Assembly: GCF_914767665.1 (NCBI RefSeq)
Contig: NC_059502.1
Location: 52,186,031 to 52,250,030, forward strand
Length of the DNA: 64,000 nt
Source of the DNA: Harmonia axyridis
Taxonomy: Eukaryota; Arthropoda; Insecta; Coleoptera; Coccinellidae
Reading direction: 5' to 3'
The position numbers and the translations under genes are program-made. A model generated the notes under the pieces. The model did no database searches. It saw nothing but the letters and a program-made list of their open reading frames with translations, and was not told the DNA's origin. Positions 1 through 9,337 of this stretch are shown here, piece by piece; position 1 is the stretch's first letter, and every line of letters starts with the position of its first letter.

Positions 1-524
1 AGTCGTAATGTCTTTTGAAGGTCACTATAAAAGTTTTCTAACTCTTCTTCGTTTTTGTCAGCTGTAGGAGCATAAATTTGTATTAGGTTTAGTTTTCCGT
101 GAGTTGTCATCAGTTGTAGCAACATAACTCTTTCGGACATTGGTATGAAGCCTGTTACTGATTTTACTACGTTTCTGTCAAGAATTACGGCCACTCCATA
201 GCGGTGTTGAGTGTCATCATTGCCAGAGTAGTAAACTCGTCCATTTTCTGTACTAAGTTCACCCGAACCAATCCATCTTGTGTCACTTATTCCAACAACA
301 TCAATCTTTAGTCGCACCATCTCCTGCTCTATGTTTCTTAACTTTCCAGGCTCGTACATACTTCTTACGTTCCATGTCGCAATTTTAAGAGTTGATTTGT
401 ATATTTTCAACAAACAGTTGACGACCTGGGAAGCCCTGCTGTTTATGTCATCTCTTCCCCTGCCGAATCTTGGCATCCGAAAACCATGATTAGTGAACTG
501 TTGACTGTCATTTCTCTGAGCCAT
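1..524 (-). CDS. RTE endonuclease domain (partial, C-terminus off window)
   Basis: The frame is intact from ATG 524 to the window edge with no stop or frameshift. About 50 residues of polar N-terminal extension precede the endonuclease fold. The catalytic-type segments WNVRS, the D-x-x-W of SDTRW and IQIYAPT are present. In RTE elements this domain nicks the target DNA to prime reverse transcription. Whether the full ORF is intact cannot be seen here. Confidence 0.8.
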   Translation of the reverse strand, partial: MAQRNDSQQFTNHGFRMPRFGRGRDDINSRASQVVNCLLKIYKSTLKIATWNVRSMYEPGKLRNIEQEMVRLKIDVVGISDTRWIGSGELSTENGRVYYSGNDDTQHRYGVAVILDRNVVKSVTGFIPMSERVMLLQLMTTHGKLNLIQIYAPTADKNEEELENFYSDLQKTLR

Positions 525-660
525 GACGATTTCTAGGGAGTCTTAATGAGGTAGTTTCCCCTAGCTTTCCTCATCGCTGTGTAAGCACCGCTTCAGTTGT
601 TTCAACCACGCCGCTTAGTGTCTGATTCTCAACCAATAGTAATCAACGGTACTCAACAGT
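1..660 (-). mobile_element. RTE-type LINE, 5' part, antisense, runs off the left edge
   Basis: On the minus strand a reading frame opens at ATG 524 and continues past base 1 without a stop. It encodes about 174 residues of an apurinic-type endonuclease, as found at the N-terminus of RTE-clade retrotransposons. Recognisable blocks are TWNVRSMYEPGKL, ISDTRWIGSGEL, RYGVAVIL and LIQIYAPT. Bases 525-660 would be the element's 5' leader. The normal array sequence resumes at about 661-664 (TTTTCAGGATTG), so the element sits in the 3' flank of a gene copy lying left of the window. The reverse transcriptase part lies outside the window. RTE assignment rests on the endonuclase blocks and is fairly secure. 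Confidence 0.85.
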
Positions 661-1025
661 ACTTTTCAGGATTGTAAAAATGTGAATCCTACCAGGATAA
701 TGATTGAATATCTATTACCTATTCACAGACTAACGAGTACAGAGCGTAATAATTACTAAATCAGTATGAAACTGTTCAATCATTTACCTAGAAAAATAAG
801 ATCAATTAAAGAAATTAAACTCTTCAAGAGACAATTATTCGAACTGTTAATTAAATGTGAACCATATTCTTTAAATGAATTTATAGTCTTTTGTCATGTA
901 CAAATATCATAGATATATTAGTTCATTGATTTATTTTTTTGTAAGGAATTTGTGACTTGTTTTTATCATTTTGTAATGTACATACAATTCTGGAAATAAA
1001 TACCTATTATTATTATTATTATTAT
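661..1025 (+). mobile_element. LINE 3' tail fragment, fixed in every unit (first copy)
   Basis: The sequence encodes a short frame beginning MKLFNHLPRKIRSIKEIK at 766. This resembles the extreme C-terminus of non-LTR reverse transcriptases (the pattern LP-x-x-I-R followed by F-K). The frame is closed upstream by a stop and is not a gene on its own. It is followed by a short 3' UTR with AATAAA and a (TTA)n tail ending near 1025, typical of a 5'-truncated LINE insertion. The same fragment follows all 16 genes of the window, so it was present before amplification. The clade was not assigned. Confidence 0.65.
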
Positions 1026-2789
1026 CCTAAATTTCAATCTATAACCTTCAAATTTAAGGGAGATAAGGGGTGTGTACCATGATCCTATTACACCCGGTAT
1101 GTATATTGATGACCATAAGGTTAGCTTCCTCCAAAACAGTTTCCATTATGCATACAGTACCAGGAATACGAAAAAAAAAGATGAAATATAATGACTGTCA
1201 TTTAATTTTCGATTTAAAATGAATTTCGAACAAGTAGAAACCAAGCCAATCCACAGTATTATTTAGAATTAGGATAAAATATAACAAAATGAAAAAATTG
1301 TTTTCCGAGAAGTAAATCAAAAATTTTCACAGCCTTGAAGTCACAGATAAAGGCCACTCCTACTGTTTTTTTTGAGCTGATTCGCGTGTGAGCTTCTCCT
1401 ACTATCGGTCTATTTGATTGAAGATGGTTGAAATATGTGCAGTCAGTTTTTGATAATTACCTGAAGCACGCAAGATTTGGTGTTTGAACACGAAATCCAA
1501 TAATAATCCAAAGACAGTTTGAGGTCGTTTATACAAGAAATTCGTAATTGCCTCTGAAAAGATAAATGATTGTTTTATTGTTGGTTTTTTTCATTCAGAC
1601 TCAAGACTATTATCTTGTCTATGTCTGTGACCTTTTTCATTGAGGAGAAATATAAAAACTATGAAATTTGTGACAAGAAGTAAATAATACAACTCATTGT
1701 AGCTTTTCATCGGAAAAATTTATCTAGGATCAATCGAGTAATTTGAAAAGGAAAAAATTTTATTCGAATGTCTAATATGTATTTAGATATACATATATGT
1801 GTTTGAAATGAAAATAACCATATTGTACCTTTCAAACAGCGAATTACAGCCATCTATTAGTAAGTTATTATTAAATGCCAATTCATGAGCCATAATAGCT
1901 TGACAAATAAACATTTTAAAAAACTTGTAAGAAGTCATCAAACAATAGTGACTTATCTGATAACATCATGCATAAAAAATTATTAATCCATTTTTTAATT
2001 ACAAACAGATAGTTGAATAACTTTAAGAAGAAAGTATGAGAATTATTCAACTATCTATCAGTAAATAATTAAATAATGCTTTAATGACCATAATGTGATC
2101 AGATAAGCAGAAAAAGTTAGACGCTTTTCTTGAAGTTTTTTTAAAATGTTTATTTGTTTTATAATTTTTTTTTCGTGGTATTTATTTATCACTGACCCCT
2201 GAACAATAAGAATTTAGTTGCTGATATCAGGACCTAATTTAGTTTATTCACAAATTCTTATGGATACCTCTGTTATCTATTAGAAAGTTAAATAATGGTT
2301 TAATGAACGTGGCATCATCAGATAACCAACAAAAGTTTGACTGAGGTACTCTTAATGAGTGTAGGTACATTTAAAATATTTATTTGTCATATTTATAATG
2401 ACTTACCTAATGAGGTTGACGGCCATTCTGAAAATTTTAACTATCTAATGTATTATCAGATGAATAATTCTTGGAATGTATCTGTCAACAAATAAGAAAC
2501 GACAGTTTAACCCTTTTTTGAAATATTTATTTTTACCAAGGTGATAAAATAAATCAGATATAATTGAACGAAAATAAAAATCATATTCTCTTTTCACATT
2601 GTTCAGATTGAATTTCGAAACGTTCAACTAAAGAACGAAATCAGTTTGAGTAGTTTGATATTTCAAAATAAATATCGATATGTAATTAATACACTTTGTT
2701 ACTTCATATAATGTGAAAATACAAGTAAATGAATGGGGACATTTTTTATTCTATTCATTCCACCTTCAATGCATTTTGTGAAAACCCAT

Positions 2790-2978
2790 ATTAATGAACG
2801 GCAAAAAAAAATGACGTCCCAAAATGGCGGAAGAATCTAGAATTTTCCCCCCCCCCAAAAGTGGGTCCTGGATCCGCGCCTGACGTATTTGAGTACTTAA
2901 GTGTGTTGGTACGCTTACTAGCTCAGTATCAGTTCAACAGTGGTGAAGTACAGAACAGATAATTTTAAAGCTAAAAAG
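2790..2978 (+). promoter_or_regulatory. Candidate core promoter and 5' leader of the RING gene (unit 1 shown)
   Basis: Visible elements upstream of the ATG are, in order: a TGACGTC (CRE-like) followed by AAAATGGCGGAAG, a C run of 10-14 bases depending on unit, GGATCCGCGCCTGACGTA, and TATCAGTTCAAC. The last contains the arthropod initiator TCAGTT with its A at 2931, 48 bp before the ATG. An AGATA at +27 to +31 is close to the downstream promoter element pattern and position. No TATA box is obvious at -30. The same layout and the same 48-bp spacing occur in all 16 copies. The start site is inferred, not observed. Confidence 0.4.
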
Positions 2979-3544
2979 ATGTCTTTGGATCATTTATATG
3001 AGTTCAGTTTCGAAAAGTTGTACAACGACTGTACAGAAAGGTAATGCTTTTACATCATTGTTTTCTTTAATTATTTTTGAAACAATATAATCGAATGTTA
3101 TCTTCAGTTTCTGAATGTTGCATTTTTATAAAGAAATTTTTGTTCAATATATGTGTATGAAATGAACGATAACCATATTGTACCTATCAAACAGCGAATT
3201 AATATGTACTTTTTTTTCCTAGGGGTATAACTTTTGAGGAAGACTGCAGCGTATGTCTGAGTAGGTTGACTGGAGAACTGTACCTAACCGATTGCAGGCA
3301 TTGTTTTCACAAAGAATGCATCGACAGGTGGTGCTCCAGTTCTTCCAAATGTTGTCCGATGTGTAGGACAACGTTAATTTTCGAAGGTACCTTCACTATC
3401 TTCGATACAAATTGGCAGAATGTCAATATACATCGTTTCGACAAGATGGACAGTGATGAAGAATATGAAGAAGATGAAGAAAGTGTTGAAAGTGAAGAGG
3501 AAAATGAAGAAGATAATAAAGAAGAAACCAACAGGGAAATTTAA
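2979..3544 (+). CDS. RING-H2 protein with acidic tail, likely E3 ubiquitin ligase, array copy 1
   Basis: Exons 2979-3040 and 3223-3544 join to a 127-aa protein. The intron (182 bp) begins GTAATG and ends in a pyrimidine run plus CCTAG. Reading through the 5' splice site hits TAA at once, so splicing is needed. Residues 29-68 form a C3H2C3 RING: C29, C32, C45, H47, H50, C53, C65 and C68. W57 sits at the usual E2-contact position, P66 follows the seventh ligand, and R69 lies directly after the last Cys at the linchpin position of active RING ligases. C58 and C64 are extra cysteines. Residues 97-127 are mostly Asp and Glu. There is no signal peptide or membrane segment, so a cytosolic or nuclear ligase is inferred; substrate unknown. 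Here the intron T run is 8 rather than 9. Confidence 0.85.
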
Positions 3545-5258
3545 TTTAAGAGTGATGTTTCCTTCATTAAATTTCCCCTGGTTTATATATCTATAAACTC
3601 TTGTTATTTTTGTTTGAGAACAATTCCTATTTTCAGGATTGTAAAAATGTGAATCCTACCAGGATAATGATTGAATATCTATTACCTATTCACAGACTAA
3701 CGAGTACAGAGCGTAATAATTACTAAATCAGTATGAAACTGTTCAATCATTTACCTAGAAAAATAAGATCAATTAAAGAAATTAAACTCTTCAAGAGACA
3801 ATTATTCGAACTGTTAATTAAATGTGAACCATATTCTTTAAATGAATTTATAGTCTTTTGTCATGTACAAATATCATAGATATATTAGTTCATTGATTTA
3901 TTTTTTTGTAAGGAATTTGTGACTTGTTTTTATCATTTTGTAATGTACATACAATTCTGGAAATATATACCTATTATTATTATTATTATTATCCTAAATT
4001 TCAATCTATAACCTTCAAATTTAAGGGAGATAAGGGGTGTGTACCATGATCCTATTACACCCGGTATGTATATTGATGACCATAAGGTTGGCTTCCTCCA
4101 AAACAGTTTCCATTATGCATACAGTACCAGGAATACGAAAAAAAAAGATGAAATATAATGACTGTCATTTAATTTTCGATTTAAAATGAATTTCGAACAA
4201 GTAGAAACCAAGCCAATCCACAGTATTATTTAGAATTAGGATAAAATATAACAAAATGAAAAAATTGTTTTCCGAGAAGTAAATCAAAAATTTTCACAGC
4301 CTTGAAGTCACAGATAAAGGCCACTCCTACTGTTTTTTTTGAGCTGATTCGCGTGTGAGCTTCTCCTACTATCGGTCTATTTGATTGAAGATGGTTGAAA
4401 TATGTGCAGTCAGTTTTTGATAATTACCTGAAGCACGCAAGATTTGGTGTTTAAACACGAAATCCAATAATAATCCAAAGACAGTTTGAGGTCGTTTATA
4501 CAAGAAATTCATAATTGCCTCTGAAAAGATAAATGATTGTTTTATTGTTGGTTTTTTTCATTCAGACTCAAGACAATTATCTTGTCTATGTCTGTGACCT
4601 TTTTCATTGAGGAGAAATATAAAAACTATGAAATTTGTGACAAGAAGTAAATAATACAACTCATTGTAGCTTTTCATCGGAAAAATTTATCTAGGATCAA
4701 TCGAGTAATTTGAAAAGGAAAAAATTTTATTCGAATGTCTAATATGTATTTAGATATACATATATGTGTTTGAAATGAAAATAACCATATTGTACCTTTC
4801 AAACAGCGAATTACAGCCATCTATTAGTAAGTTATTATTAAATGCCATTTCATGAGCCATAATAGCTTGACAAATGAACATTTTAAAAAACTTGTAAGAA
4901 GTCATCAAACAATAGTGACTTATCTGATAACATCATGCATAAAAAATTATTAATCCATTTTTCAATTACAAACAGATAGTTGAATAACTTTAAGAAGAAA
5001 GTATGAGAATTATTCAACTATCTATCAGTAAATAATTAAATAATGCTTTAATGACCATAACGTGATGAGATGAGCAGAAAAAGTTAGACGCTTTTCTTGA
5101 AGTTTTTTTAAAATGTTTATTTGTTTTATAATTTTTTTTTCGTGGTATTTATTTATCACTGACCCCTGAACAATAAGAATTTAGTTGCTGATATCAGGAC
5201 CTAATTTAGTTTATTCACAAATTCTTATGGATACCTATGTTATCTATTAGAAAGTTAA

Positions 5259-6727
5259 CCCTTAGTCACTACGGACGGGTCATTTTGACCCACACGACGA
5301 CGAGCCGAAATTCTTAGTTTCGCGTGTGAGTAGTGGGGTAATTCTTCTAGTATTCCCTAGCCCTACATAATCTCGGTTCTGACGTGTTATTCGAGCTGTG
5401 TGCGTTCCCTGTTTGCTGATATTGCTGTATTTGGGTCAAATTGACCCGTGCGTAGTTTGAACGGTAGTGTTATATGGAATATGAGGTACGTTTTATATTC
5501 AATTGGATGAATGAATCATTCCAAATTTATATCAATATCAATTCATTGATCTTGTTTTTTTTTCTACAGTATGAATAGGCCACTCAATGAAGCTGAAATC
5601 CTACAAATTGTTGAAGATGAACAGTTCTGGGAGGATTGTAATTCCACAGAAAATTCAGAAGAAGATGAAAATATTTTCGAAGTGCAAGACAGAGTAGCTG
5701 CTACTGAAGCTATTCTAGATGAAGGAGATAGGAGTGAACCTGGGGAGAGTGATCATGAAGAAATAAGCGAACATGACAGTGATAGCGAACTTGAATGGCA
5801 TGATAATGAACAAGAATCTGAAGGTGCAGAGAGAAAGACTAAAGAAGTTGACGAATATAATCGTCAAGCTTTTTATGGCAAAGACAAAACGAAATGGTCG
5901 AAAAATGCACCAACAAGAGGTAAAACCCAAAAGAAAAATATTTATACAATAATGCCTGGCTTGAAGGGAGACGCAAAAAAAAATCCACTCTCAACAGTTT
6001 TGCAAGCCTGGAAACTAATTTTTTCGGACGCAATGCTCAAGAAAATCACAAAACATACAAACTCCAAAATACAGAATATGCAACTGAAATATAAAATGTT
6101 CAAAAGAAGGAGAAATTGCCGATCGCAGTTCTCTGCTTCCTTCATTCATAATACAGACCAAGAAGATAGAGGCTTTTATTGGTCTGCTCTATTTAACAGG
6201 CATTCTTAAATCAGGACATGAGGATCTCAGATCTCTATGGGCCAATAATGGAACGGGCAGAGACATATTCAGGTGCACTATGTCACTTGCAAGGTTTTCT
6301 TTCTTGCTCTCCTGTATTCGATTCGATGATGATAGTACAAGGAAGGAAAGACTGAAGGAAAACAAGTTGGCCGCAATATCTGAGTTATTTAATCAATTCG
6401 TCCATAATTCATCCCATCCACTAGAGCCTCAGCCTCGGGTAGGATTTTCGAAAAGAAAGAGATGTGCCATTTGTCCATCGAAAAAAAAACACCTTCTGTT
6501 CGATGTGTAAAAAACAGATTTGCAAAGAATGTGCCATAAATGTTTGCCCCTTATGCAAAAATACCGAATAAAATACTTGAGTTAAAAATTAATGTTTGAA
6601 AATTATTATTCCCGAATAAAATGTAAAAATATCGTTTGTTTTCTTTTGTTAATATCTATCTAGAAATCGGGTCAAATTGACCCACCGTAGTACTTATGTT
6701 ACAAAATTTTTGTGTAGTAATTAAGGG
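5259..6727 (+). mobile_element. Decayed, internally deleted piggyBac-like transposon
   Basis: The element starts CCCTTAGTCACTACGG directly after TTAA (5255-5258) and ends GTAGTAATTAAGGG, giving imperfect terminal repeats of about 16 bp. The right target copy is TTGA (6728-6731), a one-base decay of TTAA. The standard spacer reads AAAGTTAAATAATGG across this site, which confirms the TTAA insertion. GGGTCATTTTGACCC near the left end and GGGTCAAATTGACCC near both ends are palindromic sub-terminal motifs. The coding region lacks the catalytic core, so it cannot move itself. Confidence 0.9.
5571..6570 (+). pseudogene. piggyBac transposase remnant (N- and C-terminal ends only)
   Basis: A 212-codon frame from ATG 5571 encodes the acidic N-terminus and the beginning of the DDE_Tnp_1_7 domain. 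Near 6185 the frame shifts; the shifted frame continues through LLYLTGILKSG, GTGRDIF and CIRFDD, a typical early piggyBac region. After about 6400 the catalytic aspartate region is missing and the sequence jumps to the C-terminal cysteine-rich part (RCAICPSKKK). A second frameshift in the A run near 6480 separates it from the final Cys cluster (CSMCKKQICKECA), which ends near 6570. A deletion plus two frameshifts make this a dead gene. Confidence 0.85.
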
Positions 6728-6807
6728 TTGAATAATGGTTTAATGAACGTGGCGTCATCAGATAACCAACAAAAGTTTGACTTAGGTACTCTTAATGTGT
6801 GTAGGTA

Positions 6808-9215
6808 TATTATTATTATTATAAGTTTTATTGAGCAAAATTAAAACATTTTTCAGAGTACAGTTTCTTATACCAAACATATTTGAGTACAATTCAACCT
6901 AAATATGGATACAAAGGTAAATCAATAAACTATTCTTTACCTCGAAGGTGCGGAGGCACCTTGTTTGAGGCATCTACATTGAAATTATTTGTTCTACTCT
7001 TCATGTACACAATATATATACACTCAAATATCTAATAGACTATATACACAACATTTTATTAACACCACATTACAAGGCATCAGGAGCCCAATATGCAATT
7101 AATCCGCTGTTGTGACCAAGGTTCCCCCCAACATTTCAGGTATGGACATACGAGTTCTTAATATCCAACAAATTCGTAACTTCTTGAGAACTTAAGTTTC
7201 CTATCCACGTTTTCAATTTTAATTTAAAAATTTTTAAGCTATTACTTGCTTTAATACACGCTGGTATGTAATTGTACACTCGAGGGGATAAAAATGTGTG
7301 CGATCGTTGTCCTATGGTTTTCATTATTCTAGGTATTAAAATCATTCGTCCTCTGTGTCGCGTTCCATGCAAATGCTCGTTAAATTCCGCAGACGAAATG
7401 TTTTTAAATTGATGCACAGCAAGCACGAGCATATACAGCTGTCGAAGATTCATAACAGCAGATTCTTGGAACAGTTTTTCACTCGGATAGCGATATGGTT
7501 TATTGTATATTATCTTTAACAACCATTTCTGTGTTACCTCGAGCTTAAGTAAATAATGTTTCACTACCCCTCCCCATCCAAGTAGGCCATATACCAAAAG
7601 GGGTTGAACCAAAACCAAGTACAATGTTCTCAACAACTGAGGGTTACAGAATTCTTTAAAAAACCTGAATCTAGGTATCATTTTCCGAATTTTCTTCACA
7701 ACGTTATCGACTTGAAAATTCCATCTCAAATATGGGTCCAATATTACACCTAGATATTTTATATGATCTGCTGAATGAATTGTGAAGTCATCCTCAACAT
7801 TTAACGTTCTATACTCAGGCAACACAGTTGAGCTATTGGAAAACAGCATAAATTTTGTTTTCTGCTTGTTTATTGTTAAAACCTTATAATTAAGAAACTG
7901 AATTATGTCCTTGAAGTCCATTTCTACCATACTCTTTAGTTGTTCCCAGCTATCTCCCTCATAAAATACTGCAGTATCGTCCGCAAATGCAAATAGTTTC
8001 CCCCTGGTGCGCAATGAAAACATCGAGTTAATGTAAATATTAAAAAGAACAGGGCCCAATATTGTTCCCTGAGGCACTCCATAATGTATGTCTGATAGTG
8101 AGCTTATCGATTCTCCAACTTGGACGCATTGCTTTCTACCTATCAGATAGCTTCTAAACCAGTTGAGTGGACTACCCTCGACACCCATGCACTCAGAGTG
8201 TCAAGCAATCCGTCATGACTGACCGTGTCGAAGGCTTTGGCTAAATCCACGAACACACCCAGACATGGTCTCGACATATCCAGACATCTATATATTTCAC
8301 CTGTTAGTGCCGCTATAGCATCCTGTGTGGATTTCCCGACCCTAAAACCGAACTGCCTCTCACTGAAAATTTTGCACCCTTCCAGAAACTTCGTGACTCT
8401 ATTATGTATTATTCTTTCAAATATTTTTGAGATATTTGATACTAGTGATATTGGGCGATAATTATTTACGGACGATTTATCTCCTGCTTTGTGTATTGGT
8501 TTTATAAGTGTTGTTTTTAAAGAAACCGGAAACATACCCGTCTGCATAGAGAAATTCACTAGAAACCTAAGGGGAGCGACTATACTTTTGGCAATTCTCT
8601 TAAGTAGTGTCACTTGGATACCATAAATACCTGGAGATTTATTCGCTTTTAGTGACTCTATTACTTTCAATATCTCTTGCTCATCACAAGGATCAAAATT
8701 TAACTTGAGTTGGTTAGGTGATTCTGAATTATTAAATTTTGTTTTTTTCTTTTTTATTTTATTTGCCAGTTGTGTGCCTATGCTAGAAAAATACGCGTTA
8801 AAAGTTTCCGCTATTTTAGTTCTTTCCGTTAATGTAATATTATCTTGCATAATTGAGGAAATCTGTTGCTGATTGAGTTTTTTATCTGTTATGACCCTCC
8901 ACAACTATTGGGGGTCATTTTTATGTTTTTGTATTTCGTTTTCATAATAATTTATTTTAGCGATTTTAATTAATTTTTCTAAATGTTTTTTATATCTCTT
9001 ATAATTCTCATTGAGATTCTCGTCCATACATTTTTCCGATTTGATTTTTTTATACATACTATTTTTCTCGTTAATTGATTTTATTATGCCTTCAGTTATC
9101 CATTCTTTTCGTTTAATATTTTTTTTGATTATTCGTCTTGAGTTTTTGTCTGTCAAGTATGTAAACGTTTCGATAAATCTTCCCGTAGCCTCGCTCACGT
9201 TCGGTGCTGAATAAA
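6808..9215 (-). mobile_element. 5'-truncated non-LTR retrotransposon (LINE), antisense
   Basis: On the minus strand the element runs from about 9215 to an ATT-repeat 3' tail at 6808-6822. It holds only the region before and including the reverse transcriptase; the endonuclease is missing, as expected from 5' truncation. It is flanked by array sequence (GTGTAGGTA on the left, ATTTAAAATATT on the right) and no clear target duplication is seen. The protein resembles the CR1/L2/Jockey assemblage, but I cannot assign the clade. It differs from the RTE at the left edge. Confidence 0.85.
7136..9198 (-). pseudogene. LINE reverse transcriptase, broken by one stop and one frameshift
   Basis: Three consecutive open pieces lie on the minus strand. 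9198-8905 is a lysine-rich linker that precedes the RT. An in-frame TAG at 8907-8905 separates it from 8904-8143, which contains NYRPISLVSNISKIFERI, RQFGFRVGKSTQDAI and FVDLAKAFDTVSH. A frameshift around 8186-8143 leads into 8188-7136, with GVPQGTILGPVLFNIYIN and the catalytic FADD motif (FAFADDTAVFY), then the thumb region and a normal C-terminus. All core RT motifs are recognisable, but the two lesions prevent a full-length product. Confidence 0.88.
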
Positions 9216-9337
9216 TATTTAAAATATTTATTTGTCATATTTATAATGACTTACCTAATGAGGTTGATGGCCATTCTAAAAATTTTAACTATCTAATGTA
9301 TTATCAGATAAATAATTCTTGGAATGTATCTGTCAAC

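Larger units (their letters stand above)
661..2978. repeat. Array spacer 0 (upstream of gene 1)
   Basis: This is the standard spacer of the array. It starts with a decayed LINE 3' tail (about 661-1025). An AATAAA follows CTGG just before the (TTA)n run. A long AT-rich stretch with no supportable gene follows. A 55-bp segment around 1795-1847 closely matches the second half of the gene intron. A perfect 14-bp inverted repeat lies at 2007-2020/2043-2056. Two degenerate copies of a roughly 100-bp block lie at 2068-2168 and 2286-2402. A run of 10 C ends near 2856, and the promoter region follows. It carries the rare variant GACTATTATC near 1606, seen elsewhere only in the second half of spacer 9. 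Confidence 0.85.

Noticed and set aside
2310..2330. CTGATGA on the minus strand of the spacer as a hammerhead ribozyme core.
   Set aside because: The required GAAA box and paired stems are not found nearby.
2445..2627. A 60-aa minus-strand frame repeated in most spacers (MNVSKFNLNNVKREYDF...).
   Set aside because: It follows only from repetition of the unit. It is destroyed by the 20-bp deletion in spacers 8, 9 and 12, has no recognisable domain, and its variants do not favour silent changes visibly.
3307..3531. A 74-aa Ser-rich minus-strand frame opposite exon 2 of each gene.
   Set aside because: It is the shadow of the Asp/Glu-rich tail (GAA/GAT codons read in reverse give Ser and Leu). 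It has no independent support.
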